Positions 1-12,456 of a stretch of DNA of 64,000 bases are shown here, one piece after another (within the stretch, counting starts at the first letter, position 1; the number at the start of each line of letters is the position of its first letter). This stretch comes from Solirubrobacterales bacterium. GTDB lineage: Bacteria; Actinomycetota; Thermoleophilia; Solirubrobacterales; JACPNS01. Made by a program: the position numbers and the translations under genes. The stretch lies in the NCBI GenBank assembly GCA_016185345.1, contig JACPNS010000004.1, positions 1 through 64,000 on the forward strand, written 5' to 3'. A model generated the notes under the pieces. That model worked only from the letters and a program-made list of their open reading frames with translations, made no database searches and was not told the DNA's origin.

Positions 1-3209
<3,209 letters not shown>

Positions 3210-3450
3210 GATCCAGCCGTAGCTGAATCGCAGGAAAGTTGTCATGTTCCGTTGAGCCCTAGTACACAAACGGGCTCGGAACGTAGACAGGGTGTTAGTT
3301 ACAGGCCGGACAAGCCGGCGAGACTAACCCTCTCCCCGCGCTCCTGTAAAAAGACGCGATGAGAGGTGTGATTCTTTAGCTCTAATCGAACCGCCCCGGC
3401 TGGGGACGGGTCGAATAGACAAATCTGGACCGACAAATAGTTGTGATAAC

Positions 3451-3484
3451 CATTCATCGTTCACGCTGTTGAGTTTTCAAGGAC
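3451..3484 (-). promoter_or_regulatory. rRNA leader processing/antitermination motif
   Basis: The minus strand reads CCTTGAAAACTCAACAGCG, a motif commonly found in rRNA operon leaders and flanks of Gram-positive bacteria next to 16S. It lies about 245 nt upstream of the 16S 5' end. Its role in antitermination or RNase processing is inferred from position. The surrounding 3210-3515 stretch has no credible gene. I could not settle which -35/-10 pair drives the operon. Confidence 0.45.
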
Positions 3485-3515
3485 CGGTGCAGTCGCGATG
3501 ACTGCGGGAAACGGG

Positions 3516-3550
3516 CAAAAAGAAAGCCTCTTCTAAGCGGAGAGGCCCCG
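3516..3550 (-). terminator. Intrinsic terminator between tyrS and the rRNA operon
   Basis: On the minus strand GCCTCT, an 8-9 nt loop and AGAGGC are followed by TTTCTTTTT. This is a typical intrinsic terminator 146 bp after the tyrS stop. It would separate tyrS from the rRNA transcript, unless the rRNA promoter lies upstream of it. In that case it would have to be read through by the antitermination complex. An extended -10-like TGCTATCTT lies upstream, near 3643-3651. Confidence 0.7.
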
Positions 3551-3695
3551 GGATAAAGCGCGTAAGAATTTGAGGCTCCTACGCCTGGGGATTTCTCCGT
3601 ATGTCAGAAAGAAGCGTCACAAAGACCTGTTTCCGGCTTGACCAAGATAGCACAGGTCAAACTGATTCTGCGCCGCCTTGGCGTCGTTCTGCAAT

Positions 3696-4871
3696 TTAGA
3701 TCGCGCGCAAGCGCTTGAAACGGCGCTTTCCGACTTTCAAAACCCGTCCATCGAGCGAATCTGCCGGGAGATCAAGAGTTGTCAAAGCCTCACCGTCAAG
3801 GCTCACTCCACCCTGTTCGATCAGCCGGCGGGACTCAGACCGCGACATTCCGAAGGCATCTGCGAGCAGGCCTGGAACGTGAATCTCCTCACCGTTCGCC
3901 GAAAACGAGAAGTCCTCGATGTCCTCGGGGATGTCGTGGCTCTTGAATAGACGGTCGAAGCGGGCTTCGGCGGCGATGCCATCGTCCTCGGAGTGGAAAC
4001 GGGCGACAATCGCGCGGGCGAGCGCCCGTTTCTGCTGAACCGGCGGTAGGGCTGAATCTGGCTCTGCGCCGAAGAGCAGGTCGTAGTACTGCGGCATGAC
4101 CTCGTCGGGGATGCTCATAACCTTGCCGAAGATTTCTTCGGGCGACTCTGTGACTCCTATGTGATTGCCCAGGGACTTGCCCATACGGCGCACGCCGTCC
4201 GTACCGGGCAGGATCGGCATCGTCAGAACCGCTTGCTGGGCCATGCCGTGGGCGTTTTGGAAGTCGCGGCCGAGCAAAAGATTGAACTTCTGATCCGTGC
4301 CGCCGAGCTCCAGGTCGGCCTTTACGGCGACCGAGTCATAGGCCTGAAGCACTGGGTAGAGCAGCTCCAGGAGCGCGATTGGCGTGCCTTCGTAGTAACG
4401 GTTCGAGAAGTCTTCTCGCTCGAGAAGCTGCGCAACCGTGGGAATGCGCAGGAGCTTGAAAAGCTCCATCATCGACATGTCGAGCCACTCGGAATTGCGC
4501 CGCACCTCGACACGATCTGCGTCGAGGACTTTGAAGGCCTGCTCCTGGAAGGTGGCGACGTTGGCGTCGATTTCCTTGGCAGTCAGCTCCGGGCGGGTCT
4601 TTGAGCGGCCGCTTGGGTCGCCGACTCGTGCGGTGTAATCGCCGAGGATCAGGACGACTGTGTGGCCCGCGTCCTGGAACTCGCGCAGCTTTGTGAGCAC
4701 CACCGTGTGGCCAAGGTGAATGTCTGGCGCGGTCGGATCGATGCCAAGCTTTATGCGTAGCGGGCGGCCAGCTTCGGCGGCCGCCTTGAGCTTTGATTCC
4801 AGCGCGCCCGCGGGGAGCGCGTCTACAGAATTGCGCTCCAGCTGCGCGGCGAGCGTTTTAGAGTCGGCCAC
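3696..4871 (-). CDS. tyrS: Tyrosyl-tRNA synthetase
   Basis: Charges tRNA-Tyr with tyrosine in the cytoplasm. The 391-aa protein is a class I synthetase: HIGH-type motif HLGH at residues 52-55 and a KMSKS variant RMGKS at 229-233. A C-terminal S4 RNA-binding domain covers roughly residues 335-385. Length and the TyrZ-like layout fit the family. The start MADSKTLAAQ leaves 175 bp to the divergent penicillin-binding protein. The gene is co-oriented with the rRNA operon, separated from it by a terminator. Confidence 0.97.
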   Translation of the reverse strand: MADSKTLAAQLERNSVDALPAGALESKLKAAAEAGRPLRIKLGIDPTAPDIHLGHTVVLTKLREFQDAGHTVVLILGDYTARVGDPSGRSKTRPELTAKEIDANVATFQEQAFKVLDADRVEVRRNSEWLDMSMMELFKLLRIPTVAQLLEREDFSNRYYEGTPIALLELLYPVLQAYDSVAVKADLELGGTDQKFNLLLGRDFQNAHGMAQQAVLTMPILPGTDGVRRMGKSLGNHIGVTESPEEIFGKVMSIPDEVMPQYYDLLFGAEPDSALPPVQQKRALARAIVARFHSEDDGIAAEARFDRLFKSHDIPEDIEDFSFSANGEEIHVPGLLADAFGMSRSESRRLIEQGGVSLDGEALTTLDLPADSLDGRVLKVGKRRFKRLRAI

Positions 4872-5046
4872 GAGGCGATGTTAACGGGCGGCAAAGTCTT
4901 CCCTTTGACCGAATCTTCCGAGTGGCACCGTTGTTATTCTCGATGGACTCACCGCTCGGCGGTGCTCGAGCGAGACCGAACCCAGCCGCATCGATTCGCA
5001 AATTCCGCGGCTTGTGGTTGTTCGACTTACGGTCTTGCGTGCATTT

Positions 5047-7275
5047 ATGTCACAAGGATCACCCCCGACAGGCGACGGCGCAAGGACACAGCGTCAAAGA
5101 GAAGAGGACTTGCGGAAGGCCGCAGGTCCAAAGCCGCGCGTGCGCAAGTGGCGCATCCTGTTGATCACCAGTGGATTGATTGTTCTCGCCGGGATATCCA
5201 CCGTCTTCGGAATGATGATGGCCGTTGCCAGCGAACTTCCCCAGCTTGAAGATCGCCAGCAATACAAGATCTCGAAGGCGTCGATCATGTACGACGACAA
5301 CGGCAAGGTGATCACCCGGCTGCGTAACAACCAGAACCGCATCCTTGTCACCAGCACACAGATTTCTCCGACGATGAAGCAAGCGGTGGTTGCGGTAGAG
5401 GATCGGCGCTTCTACGAACACGGCGGCGTGGACGCTCGCGGTATTGCCCGTGCTGTGGTTGCCGACGTGATGGGTGGTGGGGCGAAACAGGGCGCTTCGA
5501 CAATTACTCAGCAGTTCGTCAAGAACGCGCTCGCAGCCCAGGATCAGCGCACCGTGATGCAGAAGCTTCGCGAGTCGGCGCTGGCCTTCCACCTCGAAAA
5601 CCAGTGGACCAAGGACAAGGTGCTCACCGAGTACCTCAACGCGATCTACTTTGGCAACGGCGCATATGGCATCGAGTCTGCCGCAGAGACGTACTTCGCC
5701 AAAGCGCACCCTGGCTGCCAGCCCAAGTGTGCGCAGAAGCTTTTGCCATGGGAGGCCGCTCTACTTGCTGGTGTGATTGCCTCGCCGAGCGGCTACGACC
5801 CGCTCGTCTACCCCGCCCGCGCTACCGAACGACGCGACCTCGTTCTGACCAACATGTACAACCAGGGCTACATCACCAAGGAGATCCTCGAGCAGGGGAA
5901 GATCACGGCGGTGCCTACCGCTGATGAAATCACGCGCTCGAAGGAAGACTCTGCGGCACCATACTTCTCCACCTTCGTTCGCCAACAGTTGGTGGATCGA
6001 TACGGCGCGGGTACTGCGTTCGGCGGCGGACTTCGCGTGTACACGACTCTCAACCTTGAAATGCAGCAGGCGGCAAAGCGCTCGATCGAAGCGACCTTGC
6101 CAGTCGGGGGTCCGAGCGCGTCGATGGTCGCCATCGAAAACAAGACGGGGAAGATTCGCGCGCTGTACGGCGGCGACAACTACGACGAGCGCCCATTCAA
6201 CCTTGCGACGCAGGGTCAGCGTCAGCCGGGATCTTCTTTCAAGCCGTTCACTCTGATCGCAGCGTTACGGAAGTACTCGCTCGGATCGACTTGGAAGTCG
6301 GCGCCAATCGGTAAGGCTGGCAGCGGAACGAGAATCATAAATTACGACGACAACTACCTCGGATCCACGACTCTGCTGAATGCCACGACGACCTCAGACA
6401 ACACCGCCTACGTGCGCGTGGGCCTGCAGGTGGGCGTCAACAAGATCGCCCGACAGGCCAAGGCGATGGGAATCAGCACGCAGATCTCGCGCAACACCGC
6501 GATGATCCTTGGCGGGTTGAGTGAAGGCGTAACTCCGCTGGAAATGGCTTACTCCTACGCCGCGATCGCCAACCAGGGCAGGAAGCCAATCGGCACCTTG
6601 GCTCCCGACGAAAACTCACCGGTCGCGGTCGACAAGGTGCTCCAGAACGGCAAAATCTTCCGCAAGCAGCGCGACCGCACCACGTACAAACGGGTCTTCA
6701 GTCAGCGAGTCGGCCGAGACGCCCGGACTGCGTTGCGATCGGTGGTCATCAGCGGTACTGGTAAGAAGGCCAATCCTGGATTCTGGGTGGCGGGCAAAAC
6801 CGGTACGACCGAGAACTACGGAGACGCCTGGTTTGTCGGATTTTCAGAGAAGCTGAGCGTCGCGATCTGGGTCGGCTATCCCGACAAGACAGTTCCGATG
6901 CTGACTCAGTTCGGCGGGGAACCCGTGGCTGGCGGAACTTTCCCGGCGATGATTTTTCAGAACTTCATTCGCCAGGCGCACGCGATACTGAAAAACAAGC
7001 GGTCCGGCAAAAGGGGATCCACCGATCCGGTCACTGGCGCCGTTGGTCCGTCGGACACAGGTTCGTACGCAGGTGGCGGCAGCACAACGACCACCGAGCA
7101 GAACGGCGAGGGTAAAACCAGTACACCGGAGCCGAACAACACCGACAACGTCACGCCGCGCGAAAACACCCCCAGACAGCCGGCCACACAGCCGCAACCG
7201 CCCGCGACCGTGCCCGAACAGAACACCGGCGGGAACGCTGGCGGTGACGGCGGCGCAGCCGCCCCGGGTCAATAG
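5047..7275 (+). CDS. Class A penicillin-binding protein (glycosyltransferase/transpeptidase)
   Basis: Polymerises and cross-links peptidoglycan at the outer face of the membrane. Using the ATG at 5047 (MSQGSPPTGD) it has 742 residues. These are a basic cytoplasmic tail, a membrane anchor at about 37-60, a GT51 domain (EDRRFYEHGGVD 118-129, GASTITQQFVKN 149-160), and a transpeptidase domain (SxxK at 396-399, SDN at 450-452, KTGT at 584-587). A Gly/Thr/Pro-rich extracellular tail of about 90 residues follows, probably disordered. An in-frame GTG at 5014 would add 11 residues; no strong ribosome binding site decides between them. It runs convergently into argH with a 10-bp gap. Confidence 0.95.
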   Translation: MSQGSPPTGDGARTQRQREEDLRKAAGPKPRVRKWRILLITSGLIVLAGISTVFGMMMAVASELPQLEDRQQYKISKASIMYDDNGKVITRLRNNQNRILVTSTQISPTMKQAVVAVEDRRFYEHGGVDARGIARAVVADVMGGGAKQGASTITQQFVKNALAAQDQRTVMQKLRESALAFHLENQWTKDKVLTEYLNAIYFGNGAYGIESAAETYFAKAHPGCQPKCAQKLLPWEAALLAGVIASPSGYDPLVYPARATERRDLVLTNMYNQGYITKEILEQGKITAVPTADEITRSKEDSAAPYFSTFVRQQLVDRYGAGTAFGGGLRVYTTLNLEMQQAAKRSIEATLPVGGPSASMVAIENKTGKIRALYGGDNYDERPFNLATQGQRQPGSSFKPFTLIAALRKYSLGSTWKSAPIGKAGSGTRIINYDDNYLGSTTLLNATTTSDNTAYVRVGLQVGVNKIARQAKAMGISTQISRNTAMILGGLSEGVTPLEMAYSYAAIANQGRKPIGTLAPDENSPVAVDKVLQNGKIFRKQRDRTTYKRVFSQRVGRDARTALRSVVISGTGKKANPGFWVAGKTGTTENYGDAWFVGFSEKLSVAIWVGYPDKTVPMLTQFGGEPVAGGTFPAMIFQNFIRQAHAILKNKRSGKRGSTDPVTGAVGPSDTGSYAGGGSTTTTEQNGEGKTSTPEPNNTDNVTPRENTPRQPATQPQPPATVPEQNTGGNAGGDGGAAAPGQ

Positions 7276-7285
7276 CTCCGCGGCA

Positions 7286-8644
7286 CTAATCCAGAACGGC
7301 CGCGGCCAGCTCGAACTGGGCGTCGAGCGACGCGCTTGATGTGCCGCCCTGCGAGACTTTGCTCTCGATCCAGCCGTTCCCGGAGAGAAGCGCGCGGTAG
7401 TCGCCGCCGAGCTGATCGCTGAACTTTGCGAGCTCTTCGTCGGTGAGGTCACCGAGCAGTTTGCTCTGTTCGATGGAGTAGCGGACGAGTGATCCGACGA
7501 TTCCGTGTGCGTCCCGGAACGGAACGCCCTTGCGTACAAGAAGGTCAGCGATATCTACCGCGGCGAGCAACTGATCTGATGATGCCTCGGCCATGCGGTC
7601 GCGCTTGAAGGAGATTCCTTCGAGCATTCCGGTTGCCGCATCCAAGCAGAGCTCGAGCGTGTCCACTGCGTCGAAGAGCGCTTCCTTGTCTTCTTGCATG
7701 TCTTTGTTGTATGTCAGTGGGAGGCCATGCATGACGCCGTGGAGGGTGGTCAGGCTGGCCAGGACGCGCGGGGCCTTCCCGCGCAGGAGTTCGGCCGCGT
7801 CGGGGTTCTTCTTCTGCGGCATCAGGCTTGAACCTGAGGCGAATCCATCGGAAACCTCAGCGAAGGCGAACTCCTCGCTGGACCACAGGACGATCTCGGC
7901 GCCGAGACGTGAAAGATGCGTGGCGCATGTCGCCGCGGCCGAGAGGTAGTCGAGCACAAAATCCCGGTTGGCGACGGCGTCCATCGAATTCGGCACCACG
8001 GAGCTGAAGCCGAGCTTGGCGGCGACCATTTCGCGATCGGTGCTGAAGTTCGCGCCCGCGAGCGCTCCCGCGCCGAGCGGTAGTGCAGAGGCCGCCTCGA
8101 CGACCGCAGTGAAGCGACGCCGGTCACGTTCGAGCATCCAGAAGTATGCGAGCAGGTGGTGCCCGAGGTAAACCGATTGCGCGCGCTGAAGGTGGGTGTA
8201 TGCGGGCATCGCCCAATCGCGGTGGGCCTTCGCCTGGTCGAAGGTGACCTGCATCAACTTGGTCAGGCGATCAACCGTTGCCCGGGCGCGGCGGCGGGTG
8301 AAGAGAGTGACGTCTGTGGCCACCTGGTCGTTGCGCGAGCGCGCGGTGTGGAGCTTCGCTCCAGCGTCGCCGACCAGCTCGGTCAGGCGGCGCTCGATTG
8401 CCATGTGGATGTCTTCGTCATCGCCGTTGAACGGGAAGACTCCGGCGTCGAGTTCCTTCTTCACGGCGGCGAGGCCAGACTTGATCTCCTCGAGATCAGC
8501 TGCGGTGATGATGTGCTGCGCAGCCAGCATCTCGGCGTGGGCGACCGAACCCTCGATGTCTTCGGGGTAGAGCCGCTGGTCGTAACCGAGCGAGCTGTTG
8601 ATCGCCTTGAACAGGGCGTCCTGCGGGTCTTCGAAGCGGCCCAT
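7286..8644 (-). CDS. argH: Argininosuccinate lyase
   Basis: Last step of arginine synthesis: splits argininosuccinate into arginine and fumarate. The 452-aa protein carries the fumarase/lyase signature GSSLMPQKKNPD at 271-282, the substrate-binding HTARSRNDQ at 99-107, and the catalytic His of THLQ at about 151. Its ATG directly follows the stop codon of the upstream aminotransferase (TAAATG), so the two are translationally coupled. No other arginine gene is nearby. Its place at the end of a branched-chain amino acid operon is a little unusual. Confidence 0.97.
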   Translation of the reverse strand: MGRFEDPQDALFKAINSSLGYDQRLYPEDIEGSVAHAEMLAAQHIITAADLEEIKSGLAAVKKELDAGVFPFNGDDEDIHMAIERRLTELVGDAGAKLHTARSRNDQVATDVTLFTRRRARATVDRLTKLMQVTFDQAKAHRDWAMPAYTHLQRAQSVYLGHHLLAYFWMLERDRRRFTAVVEAASALPLGAGALAGANFSTDREMVAAKLGFSSVVPNSMDAVANRDFVLDYLSAAATCATHLSRLGAEIVLWSSEEFAFAEVSDGFASGSSLMPQKKNPDAAELLRGKAPRVLASLTTLHGVMHGLPLTYNKDMQEDKEALFDAVDTLELCLDAATGMLEGISFKRDRMAEASSDQLLAAVDIADLLVRKGVPFRDAHGIVGSLVRYSIEQSKLLGDLTDEELAKFSDQLGGDYRALLSGNGWIESKVSQGGTSSASLDAQFELAAAVLD

Positions 8645-9781
8645 TTAGCTGATTGCCCTCTGCAGAGTTTCGACTGCGCGCTCAACTTCATCGCGCGTCA
8701 TTGACGGATAGAAGGGAAGCGCGAGCGAACGCGCGGCGACGTCCTCGGCAATCGGAAAATCGCCAGGTGCGTAGCCGAACTTCTCGCGGTAGAAGGGCTG
8801 AAGGTGGATGACCGGCATGTACGGCTTGCTTGAGATGCCTTCGGCATTGAGGCGGCCGATGACTTCGTCACGATCGATCCCAGCAGGGAGCTGCACGACA
8901 TAGACGAACCAGCTCCGTTTGGCCGACCCCTCGTCGGGTGCCGGCGGCGTCACGCCGTCGAGCTCGGCTATCAACTCGGTGTACCAGGTGGCAACCTGCG
9001 CGCGCTGGTCGAGCAGGTCGTCGAGCTTCTCCACCTGAGCAACCCCGATCGCCGCAGCGACGTCGCTCAGGCGGTAGTTGTAGCCAAGGTTTTCGTGGTC
9101 AAGCCAACCCATGTCGGGCGCGCGGCCCTGGTTGCGCTCGCTGTCGATCCGGTCCTTGATCGCCTTCTCGCCAATCAGGACCATGCCGCCCTCCCCCGTT
9201 GCAATTTGCTTGTTCGGGTAGAAGCCGAGGACCGCGCTGTGCCCGCGCGTTCCGACCGCGCGGCCGTCTGCATCGATGGCACCAACTGCTTCGCAGGCGT
9301 CCTCAACGATCCAGAGGTTGTGGTGATCGGCGGAGATCTCCTCGATCGCAGACATGTCTGCGGCGGCGCCGAAGAGGTGCACGGGCAAGAGACCCACAGT
9401 GCGAGAGCTGACTGCGGCTCGGGCCTTGGCGGGATCGAGGTTCAGGGTGACGGCATCTATATCTGCAAAGACTGGCTTGGCGTTCTCGTAAATCATCACG
9501 TTCGCTGACGCCACAAAGCTGAGGGGCGATGTGACCACTTCATCGCCCGCAACAATGCCTTCGGCGCGGATTGCGAGGTGCAGACCTGCTGTCCCGCTCG
9601 ACACTGCGGATGCGTACGGCGCGCCGGTCCACGCGGCCAGTTCGCGTTCGAAGCGGGTGAGCATTGGTCCGAGCGAAAGCATGCCGCTTGAGAGAACCTC
9701 GGCGACAAGCTCTTGCTCGCGCGCGCCAATTTCCGGGCGCGCCATTGGCAGCACATCGAGAGCTGGCAGCGAATCGTTCAA
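8645..9781 (-). CDS. DegT/DnrJ/EryC1/StrS-family PLP aminotransferase
   Basis: A fold-type I PLP enzyme of the sugar aminotransferase family (378 aa). The PLP-binding Lys is in GFYPNKQIATGEGG, and the family landmarks SGTAGLHLAIRA and EDACEAVGA are present. These enzymes usually aminate keto-sugars for cell-surface glycans or antibiotics. The substrate here is unknown. I chose the TTG start at 9781: an AGGAG lies 7 nt upstream, and the TTG overlaps the cimA stop (ATTGA). The longer frame to 9835 would lie inside cimA. Its place between cimA and argH does not explain its job. Confidence 0.85.
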   Translation of the reverse strand: MNDSLPALDVLPMARPEIGAREQELVAEVLSSGMLSLGPMLTRFERELAAWTGAPYASAVSSGTAGLHLAIRAEGIVAGDEVVTSPLSFVASANVMIYENAKPVFADIDAVTLNLDPAKARAAVSSRTVGLLPVHLFGAAADMSAIEEISADHHNLWIVEDACEAVGAIDADGRAVGTRGHSAVLGFYPNKQIATGEGGMVLIGEKAIKDRIDSERNQGRAPDMGWLDHENLGYNYRLSDVAAAIGVAQVEKLDDLLDQRAQVATWYTELIAELDGVTPPAPDEGSAKRSWFVYVVQLPAGIDRDEVIGRLNAEGISSKPYMPVIHLQPFYREKFGYAPGDFPIAEDVAARSLALPFYPSMTRDEVERAVETLQRAIS

Positions 9782-11358
9782 TTTTGCGCTCCTGGCTGCA
9801 TGCCGTACTCGAGCGCGTCCACCAACGCGAGCCACGAGGCCTCGATGATGTTCTCGGAGACACCGATCGCGCCGAAGGTCGAGTGGCCATCGGATGCGTC
9901 CAGAAGCACGCGCGTAACCGCGCCGGTGCCCTTGGTCTCGTTCAGGATGCGGACCTTGAAGTTGACGAGGTCGATGTCTTTGAGGTGCGGGTAGGTCTCG
10001 CCGATTGCTTCGCGCAACGCCTTGTCGAGCGCGTTGACCGGTCCGTTGCCCTCTGCTGTGCGTACGAAGCGATCGCCGCCGACCCAGATCTTGATCGTGG
10101 CTTCTGTGAGGACCTTGCCGTCGGCGTTCTTCTCAACGATCGTGCGCCAGGACTCGAGTTTGAAGAGCGGCTCGTAGCTTCCGGTCTCCTTGCGAATCAG
10201 CAGGTCAAACGATGCGTCGGCTGCCTCGAAGTGATAGCCCTGTGCTTCGAGCTCCTTGACTTTGTCCACGACCTTGGTGGCCTCTTCGGAGGTCACGTCG
10301 ATCCCAGCCTCATCGGCGCGCGCCTGCACTGTGCCGCGACCAGAGAGCTCGGAGATCAGAATGTTTCGATCGTTGCCGACCTCGACCGGATCGATGTGTT
10401 CGAAGGTCGAGGCGTCGGTGAGCATTCCGGCGACGTGCATTCCGCCTTTGTGGGCGAAGGCGTCGTTCCCGACGTAGGGCGCCGAGCCATTGGGGCGCAT
10501 GTTGCAGATCTCGTCGATCAGATGCGCAGTGTTTGTTAGGTGCTTCAGCCGATCGGGCTCCACGCACTGCAGACCCATCTTCAGCTGCAGGTTTGGGAGG
10601 ATCGTGATCAGGTTTGCGTTTCCGGTGCGCTCGCCGTAGCCATTGACCGTGCCCTGTACGTGCGTTGCGCCGACCTCAACGCCAGCAAGTGAGTTGGCCA
10701 CGCCTACGCCGGCATCATCGTGCGTGTGCATGCCCACCCGGACGCGGTCGCCGAGCTTCTCGACAACGGCTACGGTCGCGGTTGCGATCTGGTGGGGCAG
10801 CGTCGCTCCGTTTGTGTCGCAGAGCACGACGGTCTCTGCCCCGCCGGCGACTGCGGCTTCGAGACATTGCATCGAATAACCGGGGTCGTCCTTGAAACCG
10901 TCGAAAAAGTGCTCGGCGTCGTAGATCACGCGCTTGCCCTCGTCACGCAAGAACGTGACGGAGTCGTTGATCATCGCAAGGTTTTCCTCGTTGGAGACCT
11001 TTGTGACCTTCTCAAGGTGTAGCGACCAAGTCTTGCCGACGATCGTGGAGACCGGAGCGAATGATTCGACAAGTACCCGGAGCGCCTCGTCGTTCTCTGC
11101 GGAGACGTCTTTGCGGCGGGTCATCCCGAATGCGGCGACGGTGGCGTTCTCGAACGTCTCCCCCGCCAACACCTCGAAGAACTCGACTTCCTTGGGGTTC
11201 GAACTGGGGAAGCCGCCCTCGATGAAGTGGAATCCGAGCGAGTCGAGGGCGTGCGCGACCCGCACCTTTTCCTCGACTGAAAGGGACATGCCTGGACCCT
11301 GCATGCCATCACGCAGGGTCGTGTCATATAGCTGTACTGCTGGATCGAACTGAGTCAT
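9778..11358 (-). CDS. cimA: (R)-citramalate synthase
   Basis: Condenses pyruvate with acetyl-CoA to citramalate, giving a threonine-independent route to 2-oxobutyrate and isoleucine. The 526-aa protein has the HMGL-like TIM barrel (DTTLRDGMQGPGMSLS near residues 12-27, metal-binding GMHTHDDAGVGVANS) and a C-terminal LeuA regulatory domain. DGMQGPGMSLS, in place of DGEQSPGISLN of the LeuA in this window, is typical of citramalate synthase. AAGGAATTTCAC precedes the ATG. It shares an operon with leuB and ilvE, and LeuC/LeuD-type isomerase can process citramalate. Specificity against 2-isopropylmalate synthase is inferred from sequence type. Confidence 0.92.
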   Translation of the reverse strand: MTQFDPAVQLYDTTLRDGMQGPGMSLSVEEKVRVAHALDSLGFHFIEGGFPSSNPKEVEFFEVLAGETFENATVAAFGMTRRKDVSAENDEALRVLVESFAPVSTIVGKTWSLHLEKVTKVSNEENLAMINDSVTFLRDEGKRVIYDAEHFFDGFKDDPGYSMQCLEAAVAGGAETVVLCDTNGATLPHQIATATVAVVEKLGDRVRVGMHTHDDAGVGVANSLAGVEVGATHVQGTVNGYGERTGNANLITILPNLQLKMGLQCVEPDRLKHLTNTAHLIDEICNMRPNGSAPYVGNDAFAHKGGMHVAGMLTDASTFEHIDPVEVGNDRNILISELSGRGTVQARADEAGIDVTSEEATKVVDKVKELEAQGYHFEAADASFDLLIRKETGSYEPLFKLESWRTIVEKNADGKVLTEATIKIWVGGDRFVRTAEGNGPVNALDKALREAIGETYPHLKDIDLVNFKVRILNETKGTGAVTRVLLDASDGHSTFGAIGVSENIIEASWLALVDALEYGMQPGAQN

Positions 11359-11441
11359 GTGAAATTCCTTATTGGCACTGCTTCAACGGACGAATACGGA
11401 CTCCTGACGCTGGTCGCGCGCATGCGCAACCGGTTTCGCGA

Positions 11442-11483
11442 TCAGGCGTTGGTAATTCGTCGGCTGAAGTTGAGGAAGTTCAC
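11442..11483 (-). CDS. Possible short leader peptide upstream of cimA
   Basis: In the 137-bp gap between ilvE and cimA the minus strand encodes a 13-codon frame starting GTG (MNFLNFSRRITNA) and ending TGA. A TAGAAT hexamer at 11493-11498 would place transcription start a few bases before the GTG. Only one Ile codon is present, so a classical attenuator is not obvious. The call rests on position and the -10-like box alone. Confidence 0.25.
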   Translation of the reverse strand: MNFLNFSRRITNA

Positions 11484-11495
11484 GAAGCTGAAATT

Positions 11496-12431
11496 CTATA
11501 CCTGTGCAGCAGGTTTGTCGGCCGTGACGTAGTCGAGCCAGGCTTCGTACTCGGGCGCCTTGCCGTGCAGGGCGTCCTCGAACTTGGACTGGAGTGCGCG
11601 CGTGATCGGGCCAGGCTCGCCGATCTTGTGATCGTCGATCTCGGCAACGGGTACCAGTTCGGCGGCGGTGCCGGTCATGAAGACCTCGTCGGCGAGGATC
11701 AGCTCGGTGCGGGTCACGTCGCGAACGGTCACGTTGTAACCGAGGTCACCGGCGATCTGGATCGCGGCATCACGGTTGACGCCTTCGAGAATCGCGGAGT
11801 TCAGGCCGGGCGTTGCGATCTCGCCGTTCCTGACGACGAAGATGTTCTCGCCGGTGCCTTCGCAGACCATTCCGCGTTCGTCCAAGAGGATCGCCTCCTG
11901 ATAGCCCGCGTGATGCGCTTCGACCTTCGCAAGGATCGAGTTGAGGTACTGACCGCTGGCCTTTGACTGCGGGATGAAGCTCTTGCTTGACATGCGCAGC
12001 CAGGACGAGATCATCGCGCGGATGCCGTGCTTCTTGCCCTCGTCGCCGAGGTAGCTCGCCCATTCCCACGCCGAGATCGAGTACTCGATCTTGGAGTTGA
12101 GCGGGAACAGGCCCATCTCGCCGTAGCCACGGAAGGCGAGCGGGCGGATGTAGCAATCGGTCAGGCCGTTGCGCGTGATGACCTCTTTGGTGATCGCGAG
12201 CAGTTCCTCGGGCGTGTACTCGAGGTCCATGTAATAAAGCTTCGCCGAGCGGTGCAGACGCTCCATGTGCTCAAGGCCGCGGAAGATCGCGGGGCCCTTG
12301 GGCGTGTTGTAGCAACGGACGCCTTCAAAAACGCCTGTTCCGTAGTGCAAGCCATGCGTGAGTACGTGTACGCGTGCCTCATCCCAGGGGACGAATTCAC
12401 CGTTCTGCCAGATGTACTCAGTTGGCTCCAT
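11496..12431 (-). CDS. ilvE: Branched-chain amino acid aminotransferase
   Basis: Last step for valine, leucine and isoleucine: transfers an amino group from glutamate to the 2-oxo acids. The 311-aa fold-type IV PLP protein starts IWQNGEFVPW and has HGLHYGTGVFEGVRCY. The PLP Lys is within SKASGQYLNS (about 155-165), followed by DERGMVCEGTGENIF and the GVNRDAAIQIA region. Length fits IlvE. It follows leuB by 25 bp and precedes cimA by 137 bp in the same direction. Confidence 0.96.
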   Translation of the reverse strand: MEPTEYIWQNGEFVPWDEARVHVLTHGLHYGTGVFEGVRCYNTPKGPAIFRGLEHMERLHRSAKLYYMDLEYTPEELLAITKEVITRNGLTDCYIRPLAFRGYGEMGLFPLNSKIEYSISAWEWASYLGDEGKKHGIRAMISSWLRMSSKSFIPQSKASGQYLNSILAKVEAHHAGYQEAILLDERGMVCEGTGENIFVVRNGEIATPGLNSAILEGVNRDAAIQIAGDLGYNVTVRDVTRTELILADEVFMTGTAAELVPVAEIDDHKIGEPGPITRALQSKFEDALHGKAPEYEAWLDYVTADKPAAQV

Positions 12432-12456
12432 GCTCGGACTCTCTTTTTGGTTCGGT

